From Candidatus Omnitrophota bacterium (GTDB taxonomy: Bacteria; Omnitrophota; Gorgyraeia; Zapsychrales; Zapsychraceae): a stretch of 12,386 bases of DNA. The notes under the pieces are model-generated. The model worked only from the letters and a program-made list of their open reading frames with translations. It did not search any database and had not been told where the DNA came from. Within the stretch, counting starts at the first letter, position 1. Each line of letters opens with the position of its first letter. Shown in pieces: positions 1 through 6,897 of the stretch. The stretch covers positions 1 through 12,386 of the forward strand of contig JAKQLT010000170.1 in assembly GCA_029567025.1 (NCBI GenBank). The letters run 5' to 3'. A program made the translations under genes and the position numbers.

Positions 1-2
1 CT

Positions 3-194
3 TACCAAAGACTCCTTGAATCGTCTTTTATCCCTCCTCAATCCAAAGAAAAATTACAAACCTTTTATAAAAATCTCAACCCTTTTTCTCTTCGTCAATC
101 TATTGAATCTAAACTTAAAATTATCTTTAAATTTTCTAAACACCTTGCTTCTGCTCCTTCTATCGGCTATCCTTACGGTAAGGGTTTATTATGA
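3..194 (+). CDS. C-terminal fragment of a probable integrase/transposase (5' end outside window)
   Basis: The third forward frame is open from the window edge to a TGA at 192-194 and gives 63 residues beginning YQRLLESSFIPPQSKEK. A segment at about residues 22-40 (FYKNLNPFSLRQSIESKLK) resembles the C-terminal tail of DDE integrase-core transposases, which often read 'xLNPFxLxxxIExKL' after a 'YxRLLxSxxxxxExK' segment. The residue composition (charged, helical, Pro-rich turns) looks like real protein, whereas the overlapping frame that starts at 16 is Leu-rich and low in complexity. The gene converges on aroB and stops 25 bases from the aroB stop. The catalytic D, D and E residues would lie outside the window, so the family is an inference from recall of similar tails. 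It could instead be the end of an unrelated protein. Confidence 0.5.
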   Translation, partial: YQRLLESSFIPPQSKEKLQTFYKNLNPFSLRQSIESKLKIIFKFSKHLASAPSIGYPYGKGLL

Positions 195-219
195 GTCTAT
201 GGGCTTACTATCGCGGATT

Positions 220-1305
220 TTATAGATAGGCTTTGATGGACTTTTGAATCATTTCCTGCGGGATGCCTTCAACAACTTTGACTTTTCCAATAGACGTTGC
301 CAGGACAAAACGATTCTTTTTGGATAAAAATTTCTTGTCACGTTTCATTTTGCTCAAAATAGCATTTAAAGAAATGCCTTTGATTTTTTGCGGCAGGCCT
401 ATATCAGATAAAAGTTGATTGATACACTTTTCGTCTTTAGGGCTTAACATTTTTAATTCTTTTGAAATGCGGCATGCGACTCTCATCCCCAGCGCCACCG
501 CTTCACCATGATGATACATATTATATTTTGCCGCCGCTTCAATCGCATGACCAGCCGTATGCCCGAAATTTAAAATCGTTCGCAACCCTTTTGTCTCTTT
601 CTCATCAACACTAACAATATTCGCTTTGATACGACTACAAGCGCCAATAACATACAAAAGAGCTTTTCTATCAAGCGCTAAAAATCTTTTATAATTCTTT
701 TCAATAAAAGAAAATAATTTTTTATCACAAATAATGCCATATTTTACCGCTTCGGCCAGGCCATTTAACATTTGGCGCTTTGATAAAGTCGATAAAGTTG
801 CCAAATCAGAAAAAACCATCTTAGGCTGATAAAAAGCCCCTGTAAGATTTTTTCCTGACGGTAAATCAATCGCGACTTTGCCGCCAATAGCGGAATCAAT
901 CTGCGCTAAAAGAGTTGTTGGAATTTGAATATATGGAATGCCGCGCTTATAAATAGACGCCACAAATCCAGCCAAATCGCCGACCACCCCTCCTCCGAGC
1001 GCTATAATAAAAGACTTTTTCAAAACATCATATTGGGCAATCTTATTGATCAAGACAAAAGCCTGCTTGATAGATTTACTTTGTTCGCCCGCAGGCACAG
1101 TCAAAATCTTTGATGTTATGCCATTTTTCTTTAAACTTTCTATTATCGATTTGGCATAAAATTGTGCGATTATCGGATTGGTAATAATAATCGCATCATC
1201 TCCAACCCGTAATTCCTTAATTTTCTGGCCTAATTGGGGAAGAATTTTATATCCGATCAGAATCGGATAAGTTCGTTCTTTTAAAAAAACTTTTATGGTC
1301 GTCAT
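220..1305 (-). CDS. aroB: 3-dehydroquinate synthase
   Basis: AroB converts DAHP to 3-dehydroquinate, the second step of the shikimate pathway to aromatic amino acids, using NAD+ and a divalent metal in the cytosol. At 361 aa it has the usual full length. The NAD-binding motif GGGVVGD is at 104-110, followed by IPTTLLAQIDSAIGGK (128-143) and GKNLTGAFYQP (151-161). Expected metal ligands are E185 in GLAEAVKYG, H249 in LNFGHTAGHAIE and H266 in HHGEAV; H253 is the neighbouring active-site histidine. The ATG overlaps the upstream protease stop by one base (TAATG), and an AGGAG sits 10 bases upstream inside the protease gene, so translation is probably coupled. It is the last gene of the minus-strand run. 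No hairpin terminator follows its stop. All key residues are present and the call is secure. Confidence 0.97.
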   Translation of the reverse strand: MTTIKVFLKERTYPILIGYKILPQLGQKIKELRVGDDAIIITNPIIAQFYAKSIIESLKKNGITSKILTVPAGEQSKSIKQAFVLINKIAQYDVLKKSFIIALGGGVVGDLAGFVASIYKRGIPYIQIPTTLLAQIDSAIGGKVAIDLPSGKNLTGAFYQPKMVFSDLATLSTLSKRQMLNGLAEAVKYGIICDKKLFSFIEKNYKRFLALDRKALLYVIGACSRIKANIVSVDEKETKGLRTILNFGHTAGHAIEAAAKYNMYHHGEAVALGMRVACRISKELKMLSPKDEKCINQLLSDIGLPQKIKGISLNAILSKMKRDKKFLSKKNRFVLATSIGKVKVVEGIPQEMIQKSIKAYL

Positions 1306-1925
1306 TAAAACCGCACTCCTAACATCAATCCTAAAAAATCAATCATAGGAAAAATAATTTTATTAATTACGCGAAAATATAATAATGCAAAAATAATCAA
1401 AAGGCCATATCTTTCTAAAGAGCCATACCACTCGTCTATCGGGCGCGGAAGAATTCCTGCTACAATTCTTGACCCGTCAAGAGGCGGGATAGGAATAAGA
1501 TTAAAAACAGCTAATAACAAATTAAAATAAACAATTAAACCTAAAAAATTATTTAGCTCATCGGACAGATTAAATTTTAGAATATAACTGGCGCAGAAAG
1601 CGATCATAATATTAGTCGCCGGGCCAGATGCTCCCACAAGTATCATATCCCGCTTGGGATGACGTAATGCGTGAAAATTAACTGGAACGGGCTTTGCCCA
1701 GCCAAAAAGAAAAACAGGATAACCTAAAAATTTAAAAACCAACAGAATTCCTGGGAATAAAATTGTCCCAACCGGATCAATATGTTTTAAAGGATTTAAT
1801 GTCAAGCGCCCCGCTAATTTTGCCGTCGGGTCGCCACATTTATACGCGACCCATCCATGCGCGCACTCATGCAAAATAATAGAGAAAAAAATAACTATGA
1901 GGATAATCACAATCTCAAGTATCAT
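1305..1925 (-). CDS. M50 site-2 protease family membrane metalloprotease
   Basis: This is an intramembrane zinc metalloprotease homologue of the short (about 200 aa) bacterial S2P class. In this family the active site lies within the membrane and cleaves transmembrane segments of substrates, often regulators; the substrate here is unknown. The HExxH zinc motif is HECAH at 19-23, inside the first hydrophobic segment. The conserved NPLKHIDPVGT block is at 44-54, and the second zinc motif NLIPIPPLDGSR (142-153) supplies D150. Further hydrophobic segments lie at about 51-78, 93-117, 126-146 and 173-200. There is no PDZ domain, unlike RseP. The start follows the SH3b gene after 21 bases; the nearest purine-rich site (AAGGTG) is rather distant. 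Neighbouring secreted and envelope genes fit a role in envelope biology, but that is inference. Confidence 0.93.
   Translation of the reverse strand: MILEIVIILIVIFFSIILHECAHGWVAYKCGDPTAKLAGRLTLNPLKHIDPVGTILFPGILLVFKFLGYPVFLFGWAKPVPVNFHALRHPKRDMILVGASGPATNIMIAFCASYILKFNLSDELNNFLGLIVYFNLLLAVFNLIPIPPLDGSRIVAGILPRPIDEWYGSLERYGLLIIFALLYFRVINKIIFPMIDFLGLMLGVRF
1316..1320 (-). promoter_or_regulatory. Ribosome binding site of aroB
   Basis: AGGAG on the minus strand lies 10 bases before the aroB ATG at 1305. It falls within the last codons of the upstream M50 protease gene and supports the chosen aroB start. Confidence 0.7.
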
Positions 1926-1946
1926 AAAAAATCTCTACACCTTAGG

Positions 1947-2768
1947 TTATAAAACAAATTGTATTTTTGTAACAGTCACAACAGGATAGGAATACTCTTT
2001 TAAATTCGTATTTATTTTTCCTTCAATAACGACGCGATGGTTCAAAAATAATTTTATGATTTCCAGTGGCGCCTGAACATAATAGGAAGGGACATCGTTC
2101 TCGGAAATAAAAAACCGTACGGCATCCGTTTGTGAGGCCGATATCATTTCTTTTATTTGCCCTTGTAACGTAAGAACCATCGTCCGTTCTTGTTTTTCCT
2201 CTTGGGGCAAATTTCTTTTGTCTTCTAAATCTTTTTTTTGTTGTTCTAATTCAACAAGGGCTTTGGATAAATATCGGACAGGATAACTTGAAATATCCTG
2301 CGATTTAAACACCAACATATCTTCAGCCATCCATCCATAGGTCTGATCTAATGGTTCAATTTTATACCAATCCTGTAATTCCTCTAAAATATAAATCCTA
2401 TCGCCGATTGTCACGCGTCCAACAACAGAAGCATTGATATGAGGTAACGCGCGCACATTAACATCTTTAGCCGTTATTTGCCCTATCTGCGGCGATGTCA
2501 ACTGAACATATTTTTTTGTAATATAAACCGCCGCGCCCTGTGGAATCTGAACTTTATACCAACTATATTCTTTACCAATAACAATGACTTCGTCTCCTTT
2601 TTTGAGCTGGCATAATTTCTCAAAATTCATATTCCCGCCAGCGCGAACATTAACTTTATCATTCACTACTTGGCCCAAGAAAGGAAAGGTCTCTTGTTGT
2701 TTTCCCCAGGATAAAGAAGATAGAAAACAAAAGAAAATAAGAAAAATAAAAACTTTACGTAAGATCAT
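1947..2768 (-). CDS. Secreted protein with two bacterial SH3 domains
   Basis: This is a predicted exported 273-aa protein. Residues 1-22 form a signal peptide (MILRKVF, a hydrophobic core, then SWG), with cleavage likely near residue 22-24. Two bacterial SH3 (SH3b) repeats follow. The first, at about 33-90, has VNVRAGGNMNFEKL and GDEVIVIGKEYSWYKVQIP. The second, at about 96-153, has VNVRALPHINASVVGRV and WYKIEPLDQTYGWM. SH3b domains commonly bind peptidoglycan or cell-wall peptides. Residues 165-210 are charged and probably coiled coil. The last 60 residues, ending in HRVVIEGKIN and YPVVTVTKIQFV, may form a small beta-barrel resembling an OB fold; that is a guess. No enzymatic domain such as NlpC/P60 is attached. 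No clear Shine-Dalgarno site precedes the ATG. A periplasmic wall-binding role is an inference from the domains. Confidence 0.85.
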   Translation of the reverse strand: MILRKVFIFLIFFCFLSSLSWGKQQETFPFLGQVVNDKVNVRAGGNMNFEKLCQLKKGDEVIVIGKEYSWYKVQIPQGAAVYITKKYVQLTSPQIGQITAKDVNVRALPHINASVVGRVTIGDRIYILEELQDWYKIEPLDQTYGWMAEDMLVFKSQDISSYPVRYLSKALVELEQQKKDLEDKRNLPQEEKQERTMVLTLQGQIKEMISASQTDAVRFFISENDVPSYYVQAPLEIIKLFLNHRVVIEGKINTNLKEYSYPVVTVTKIQFVL

Positions 2769-2797
2769 GATGGAAAGAAAACGTAGTTTTTATGAAA

Positions 2798-3088
2798 CTA
2801 TTTTGCAGGCTTAGCCGCCGGTTTTGTAGCCGCTGGTTTAGCCCCTGCCTTCGCATCTGTTGTTGGGGCTTCAGCGGGAGCCGCGCCTTCAGCTGTTGTT
2901 TCTTCTTTCTTCACAGCTTTTTTCGCTTTAATGCGCACGATCTTTGTTTTCGGTAATCCAACGGCAGATTGGTTTTCATCAGCCCAAAGACCTTTTTTCA
3001 TTAAAGCTTTTATACGTTCAATACGCGTTAAAACGCTTCTTTGCTGAACGCTCGCGGAATCAATTTTTAATGAAGGGTGTATCGACAT
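2798..3088 (-). CDS. PVC-superphylum small basic signature protein with an Ala/Pro/Lys-rich tail
   Basis: The first 57 or so residues match the small basic protein family shared by Planctomycetes, Verrucomicrobia, Chlamydiae, Lentisphaerae and Omnitrophica: MSIHPSLKIDS, then SVLTRIERIKALMKKGLW (18-35), then GLPKTKIVRIKAKK (44-57). The family is described as a housekeeping protein with nonspecific nucleic-acid binding and is used as a PVC marker. The remaining 39 residues (58-96) are an unusual low-complexity tail made almost only of Ala, Pro, Lys, Thr, Glu and Gly, ending in PAAxK-type repeats that recall histone-H1-like tails. Its DNA is more G+C-rich than the surroundings. A strong Shine-Dalgarno site sits 9 bases before the ATG, suggesting efficient translation. 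Family identity is confident; the function of the tail is unknown. Confidence 0.88.
   Translation of the reverse strand: MSIHPSLKIDSASVQQRSVLTRIERIKALMKKGLWADENQSAVGLPKTKIVRIKAKKAVKKEETTAEGAAPAEAPTTDAKAGAKPAATKPAAKPAK
2801..2860 (-). repeat. Short tandem PAAxK-coding repeats in the small basic protein tail
   Basis: The end of the gene encodes GAKPAATKPAAKPAK. The DNA shows imperfect direct copies of a GCCGCYGGTTT-type unit on the plus strand near 2813-2842. Such repeats can change in copy number by slippage, so tail length may vary between strains. Confidence 0.5.
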
Positions 3089-3091
3089 TTT

Positions 3092-3709
3092 TTACAATCT
3101 CCTTATATAATAATCATTATACTTCGATTTCAGCCGATGTGCGACTAATTGCGCGTCATCTTTCTTTTCAAATCTCCCGACGCAAACAATCACATAATCG
3201 CCTTTACTAATAACAAAAGTTTCATGACCTAAATTATTTTTTATCTTGAGCGCTTCTTTTTCAGCGCTGTCTTTTTGTTTAAACGACGCAACCTGTATCG
3301 TATAAAAATTCTCTATCAAATCATTTTTCTTAGGTGCTGGCTCTGCGGTATGTTCTAAAACAGGACTTTGAGGAATCCCTTCTTGATAAGAAGCCTCTTC
3401 CTGTGCTACCGGAATATTTTTTTCATGTTTCGCGCTGACAGAGCTCCCCATTATATCAGCTTTCTTTTCCTGTGCAACTGCTATTTTCGAAGCATCTTTG
3501 GGACTGACGCTAATTTTTTTCCCACGTTCAACTCCTAAAGAAAAAAATAAAACAAAAGCCATCAAAATCATAACAGCGGCAATAATGCTATTTTCAACTG
3601 TTAAGGTCATATCACGCAACAAAGGACGTTTTTTAACAAGCTCCCCGCTCTGTTTTTCTATGGCATTAGAAAAAAGTTCAAATTGAGAAATTTTTTGAGT
3701 CTGATTCAT
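3092..3709 (-). CDS. Single-pass membrane protein with C-terminal SPOR domain
   Basis: The protein has 205 aa. A short cytoplasmic N-terminus (about 1-38, basic near the membrane: KKRPLLRD) is followed by one transmembrane helix at about 41-60 (SIIAAVMILMAFVLFFSLGV). A linker rich in Lys, Glu, Ala and Pro (61-130) leads to a SPOR domain at about 133-205, with the typical start FYTIQVASFKQKDSAEKEA, then DYVIVCVGRFEKKDDAQLVA and a final YYIRRL. This is the FtsN/DedD-like topology. SPOR domains bind denuded glycan strands at the division septum, so a role in cell division or septal wall remodelling is likely. It is not claimed to be an FtsN orthologue, since the essential FtsN segment cannot be recognised. 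The ATG has no strong Shine-Dalgarno and begins 16 bases after the GAF/HD-GYP stop. Confidence 0.9.
   Translation of the reverse strand: MNQTQKISQFELFSNAIEKQSGELVKKRPLLRDMTLTVENSIIAAVMILMAFVLFFSLGVERGKKISVSPKDASKIAVAQEKKADIMGSSVSAKHEKNIPVAQEEASYQEGIPQSPVLEHTAEPAPKKNDLIENFYTIQVASFKQKDSAEKEALKIKNNLGHETFVISKGDYVIVCVGRFEKKDDAQLVAHRLKSKYNDYYIRRL
3098..3104 (-). promoter_or_regulatory. Strong Shine-Dalgarno site of the small basic protein, inside the SPOR gene
   Basis: AAGGAGA lies 9 bases upstream of the ATG at 3088. It overlaps the last codons (AGG AGA TTG TAA) of the preceding SPOR gene, so the site also encodes that protein's terminal Arg-Arg. It is one of the best ribosome sites in the window. 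Confidence 0.8.
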
Positions 3710-3725
3710 AGAATTTATTATATGT

Positions 3726-4808
3726 TTATTTATGTGTTAATCTCAAGTTATTTCTAAATTTTTTTTGTTGGGATAAAGAGACAAAAACATCAATGACTTT
3801 CGGGTCAAATTGTGTCCCGCTATTACGTTTCAATTCCAAAATCGCTTTCTCAATCGACAATCGCACCTTATACGGCCGTTTAGTCGTCATCGCTTCAAAA
3901 GCATCAACCACAGAAACAATACGCGCCCCTAAAGGAATTTGTTCCTTTTTCAGCCCCGACGGATAACCACTTCCATCGTATTTTTCATGCCGATATAAAA
4001 TAATGGGAAGAACAGGCTTCAAAAAGCCCACAGGACCAATTAAAGCCGCATGACGCGTTGGTTGCATTTTAATCACCTTAAATTCTTCCGGCGTTAAACG
4101 ACTTGTTTTTGATAAAATCTCATACGGCACATCGATGGCTCCGGTATCGCGTAAAACGCTGGCATAATACAAACTATCAAGTGTATCCGCTGGAACTTTT
4201 AATTTCTGCGCGACAGCTTTAATAATCTCAAAATACGCCGGCGTATGCGTTATTATTTTATCCTTCGAACGAAATCCGTGTTGCTCAAGCAAAGTGCCGA
4301 TAAATTTAATGCTCCCTAAAATAATCTGTTGATGATCTTGATGTAATTGTAAATTTTTTATGGCTGTAACCGATTGTTCGCTAACGACAGATAACATATC
4401 CTTATCAAACTCAGAAAAAGGCGCATCGGTTTTTTTACGATGAATCATTACCGCCCCAATATTATCATCCGCGACTAAAGGGAGTCCCAGTACATGTTTT
4501 TTATAAATACAAAAGCCAGCCAAAACTTTTTTCTCGTCTTCATTTAAAGCGTCTAATTCTTTTTTTTTATCAATTAAAATATTAATTTTATTATTAAAGA
4601 TGGCTTTTAAAATAAGCTTTTTCTTCCCGGGCTCTAACAAATAAATCATGGCGCTTTCGGCTTTAATAAACTGGCATAATAAACGCGTTAATCGCAAGCT
4701 TAATTCCTGCACATTATAAGTGGAATTAATCAGCCGATACACCATATGGACCGCTGAAAGAATCAGCTTATACTTTTTGGTATGGTTCAAAGAGTTTTTT
4801 GTGCTCAT
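3726..4808 (-). CDS. GAF domain plus degenerate HD-GYP domain protein
   Basis: The 360-aa protein, counted from the ATG at 4808, has a GAF-like sensory domain at about 25-150 and an HD-GYP domain at about 160-345. The HD-GYP fold is clear: LTPEEFKVIK, RHEKYDGSGYPSGL (273-286), IPLGARIVSVVDAFEAMTTKRPY (291-313) and GTQFDP. Active HD-GYP proteins degrade cyclic di-GMP with a metal centre. Several ligands are changed here: the HD pair reads R220-D221 (normally HDxGK; here RDTGA), the KxHP histidine is Q249 (KMQP) and the HH pair is R273-H274. D221, H274 and D302 remain. It is therefore probably not an ordinary phosphodiesterase and may act as a binding or signalling domain. A TTG at 4817 is an alternative start. 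The gene overlaps the upstream dGTPase gene by about 41 bases. No signal peptide or membrane segment is visible. Confidence 0.88.
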   Translation of the reverse strand: MSTKNSLNHTKKYKLILSAVHMVYRLINSTYNVQELSLRLTRLLCQFIKAESAMIYLLEPGKKKLILKAIFNNKINILIDKKKELDALNEDEKKVLAGFCIYKKHVLGLPLVADDNIGAVMIHRKKTDAPFSEFDKDMLSVVSEQSVTAIKNLQLHQDHQQIILGSIKFIGTLLEQHGFRSKDKIITHTPAYFEIIKAVAQKLKVPADTLDSLYYASVLRDTGAIDVPYEILSKTSRLTPEEFKVIKMQPTRHAALIGPVGFLKPVLPIILYRHEKYDGSGYPSGLKKEQIPLGARIVSVVDAFEAMTTKRPYKVRLSIEKAILELKRNSGTQFDPKVIDVFVSLSQQKKFRNNLRLTHK

Positions 4809-5940
4809 CAAGGGCAAACCGATCTGTCATGGAAGCGATATGATTGCAGATCGCTTCATATTTTTTTCTTATTGTGTATTTTTTATTACGCTGATAAACG
4901 TTATACGGAAGCTGTTTCGGAGTTTTTAAATAAACACCGAACAGGTCCTCAATAATACGTCTGGCTTTATCTGTCATTCGCACGACACGATAATGCTCAT
5001 ATAATTTTTTATGGACAATGCGCTGTAATTGATCGCGCTGATTTTTCATATTTTGACTAAAAGAAATGATAGGATATTTTTTATTTTTTAAATGATAATT
5101 TTTTACATCTCGGGACAAACGAAAATGATGTTTTTTGAGATTTTTCTCCGATTCAGCCAAAAGATCTTTCACCTGAATATCAATCAAAGCCCTGACGATT
5201 TGATATTTAAAAATATTCGCGTCAATTCCTCGAGGAACCATCGCAGAGGCCTTCTGCCATAAGGCACTTTCATTCAAATCTTCAGGCGTGATACACCCAG
5301 AGGTCAATCCATCGTCAATATCATGCGACAAATAAGCTAAAGCATCTGCGATATCGACAACTTTGGCTTCTAATGTCGAGCCTTTATCTTTATAAGACGA
5401 AATCCCTTTCCCTTTATCATAATCTGTTTCATGTTTGAGAATGCCAACCAAAACCTCTTCGCTTAAATTCAATCCCACAAAATCAGGATATTTTTTTTCA
5501 TACTGCGTAACAATCTCATAACTATGCAAATTATGATTAAAACTGCCCGCATGGGCTTTATTCATAATCGCGTTTAAGGTGCTTTCTCCGGCGTGGCCAA
5601 AAGGCGGATGCCCCAAATCATGGGCCAAGGCGATCGCTTCAATTAAATCTTCATTTAACAATAAATTACGGCCAATCGTCCGGGCGATTTGAGCGACTTC
5701 AATCGTATGTGTCAATCGCGTGCGATAATAATCTCCTTCAAAAATAACAAAGACCTGTGTTTTATATTCCAATTTTCGAAAAGCCTCGCAATGCACAATA
5801 CGGTCGCGGTCGCGCTGATAACATGTGCGTGTTGGGTGTTGGGGTTCAGAATAACAGCGCCCTGCCGAATCCTTACTCCTCATCGCGTAAGGCGCTAAAA
5901 TTTTTTCTTCTAAACGTTCACTATCTTGTCTTGTGCGCAT
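4768..5940 (-). CDS. dgt: dGTPase-like HD-domain deoxynucleotide triphosphohydrolase
   Basis: The enzyme family hydrolyses dNTPs to deoxynucleosides and triphosphate, controlling dNTP pools in the cytosol. The 390-aa length fits the shorter dGTPase-like group rather than the 505-aa E. coli Dgt. The conserved N-terminus (LEEKILAPYAMRSKDSAGR, 10-28; RDRDRIVHCEAFRKLEYKTQV, 43-63) supports the chosen ATG over the Met at residue 20. HD motifs are RTRLTHTIEVAQIART (73-88, ligand H78) and AHDLGHPPFGHAGE (106-119, ligands H107 and D108, with H111, H116 and E119 conserved in the family). VVDIADALAYLSHDIDDG (194-211) supplies the final metal-binding Asp. All catalytic residues are intact. Its start overlaps the HIT gene by 20 bases and its end overlaps the HD-GYP gene. 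True substrate preference cannot be read from the sequence. Confidence 0.93.
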   Translation of the reverse strand: MRTRQDSERLEEKILAPYAMRSKDSAGRCYSEPQHPTRTCYQRDRDRIVHCEAFRKLEYKTQVFVIFEGDYYRTRLTHTIEVAQIARTIGRNLLLNEDLIEAIALAHDLGHPPFGHAGESTLNAIMNKAHAGSFNHNLHSYEIVTQYEKKYPDFVGLNLSEEVLVGILKHETDYDKGKGISSYKDKGSTLEAKVVDIADALAYLSHDIDDGLTSGCITPEDLNESALWQKASAMVPRGIDANIFKYQIVRALIDIQVKDLLAESEKNLKKHHFRLSRDVKNYHLKNKKYPIISFSQNMKNQRDQLQRIVHKKLYEHYRVVRMTDKARRIIEDLFGVYLKTPKQLPYNVYQRNKKYTIRKKYEAICNHIASMTDRFALDEHKKLFEPYQKV

Positions 5941-6409
5941 GGATTAATAATCGATATAATTCTTTTAAAGATTGAGAAATTACTTTTGTTTGCCCAATAA
6001 CCGGCATAAAATTCACATCACCCTGCCATCGAGGAACAATATGAATATGTAAATGACCTGGAAAACCCGCTCCAGACATTTTCCCTAAATTCATTCCGAT
6101 ATTATAACCACCGGGTTTTAAGACCTTATCGAGTAACGCTTTAATTTCTTCTAAAAGATCAAACAATTCCTGCTTTTCCTCTGGTCTTAATTGCGAAAGA
6201 TCGCTAACATGACGATACGGCAAAACTAAAAGATGACCATTATTATACGGAAAAATATTAAGAACCGCAAAACTATGACGTTTACGAATAACAATATAAT
6301 TTTTAGCGTCTTTTTTTTCTTGCAGTATCTTACAAAAAACACAAATGTCTTTATTTCTTTTAGTCTTTGTAATATATCCCATGCGCCATGGCGCCCAAAG
6401 ATGTTTCAT
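5921..6409 (-). CDS. HIT-family hydrolase/nucleotidyltransferase
   Basis: HIT proteins hydrolyse or transfer nucleotidyl groups from dinucleoside polyphosphates or nucleoside conjugates. Counting from the ATG at 6409 (162 aa), the catalytic triad GHLHIHIVPRW holds H119, H121 and H123. A CxxC pair (C23, C26 in ICVFCKI) with H67 (PYRH) probably binds a structural zinc. The N-terminus LWAPWRMGYI is typical of the 160-170 aa AP4A phosphorylase-like HIT group. NIFPYNNGHLLVLPYRHV is the usual nucleotide-binding segment. The ATG overlaps the phosphodiesterase TGA by one base (TGATG); a TTG one codon upstream at 6412 would add one residue. The gene overlaps dgt by 20 bases. The neighbouring dGTPase suggests nucleotide housekeeping, but the exact substrate is unknown. 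Confidence 0.92.
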   Translation of the reverse strand: MKHLWAPWRMGYITKTKRNKDICVFCKILQEKKDAKNYIVIRKRHSFAVLNIFPYNNGHLLVLPYRHVSDLSQLRPEEKQELFDLLEEIKALLDKVLKPGGYNIGMNLGKMSGAGFPGHLHIHIVPRWQGDVNFMPVIGQTKVISQSLKELYRLLIHAHKTR

Positions 6410-6897
6410 CAAATATTCTCCTCGACTTTCACAATATTGGCTGTAATACTATTGCCTTTTATTTCCAAAACTCCATAAGAACAAAAAGGCGGCCGCACCT
6501 TATCTGTAAGACTGCCAGGATTAAAATAGACAACGTCTTTTATTGTTTCATGACATGGTAAATGCGAATGTCCAAAAATAACCATATCCACATCTTCATG
6601 GCGAAAAAGGTCTTGAACATATCCTAATACTTTATCTGGCTTTCCATCGCCATGGCATAACCCAATGCGAACGTCCTCGACCATAATAATTTTTTTAGCT
6701 GGCAATTGTACGCGTATTTCCGCTGAATCCACATTCCCATGAACCGCCTCTAGTTTGTTAAGACGCTGAAAAAATTTTACATCATCTAAACAACAAAAAT
6801 CGCCGGCATGAATAATCAAATCTGCTTTTTTAAAATCCTCTATCAAGGACGGTGGCATTGCGCGCGAATGCGTATCAGAAATAACAATAATTCTCAT
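6409..6897 (-). CDS. YfcE/MJ0936-family metallophosphodiesterase
   Basis: This 162-aa protein is a minimal calcineurin-like phosphoesterase. Members of the family cleave phosphodiester bonds using two metal ions (often Mn or Ni). All metal-site motifs are present: SDTH with D8 and H10, HAGDF with D33, HGNVD with N55, LCHGD with H82 and FGHSH with H110 and H112. The C-terminal NPGSL (126-130) is typical of the family. There is no signal peptide or extra domain. The start overlaps the upstream ATPase stop as ATGA and the stop overlaps the HIT start, so it is translated within the coupled chain. The natural substrate of this family is often unknown; 2',3'-cAMP-like or bis-pNPP activity is known only for some members. 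Confidence 0.93.
   Translation of the reverse strand: MRIIVISDTHSRAMPPSLIEDFKKADLIIHAGDFCCLDDVKFFQRLNKLEAVHGNVDSAEIRVQLPAKKIIMVEDVRIGLCHGDGKPDKVLGYVQDLFRHEDVDMVIFGHSHLPCHETIKDVVYFNPGSLTDKVRPPFCSYGVLEIKGNSITANIVKVEENI

Noticed and set aside
171..183. Palindrome CCTTACGGTAAGG as an IS end or operator
   Set aside because: It lies within coding sequence (PYGK region) of the fragment and is short; no second copy was seen in the window.
16..225. Plus-strand open frame of 69 aa starting at 16
   Set aside because: It is Leu-rich and low in complexity; the neighbouring frame (3-194) gives much more protein-like sequence and stays open to the window edge.
2784..2800. TAGTTT/AAACTA hairpin between the small basic protein and SH3b genes as a terminator
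   Set aside because: The stem is only six weak A/T-rich pairs and the following bases are not a clean U-run on the minus strand; it probably arose by chance.
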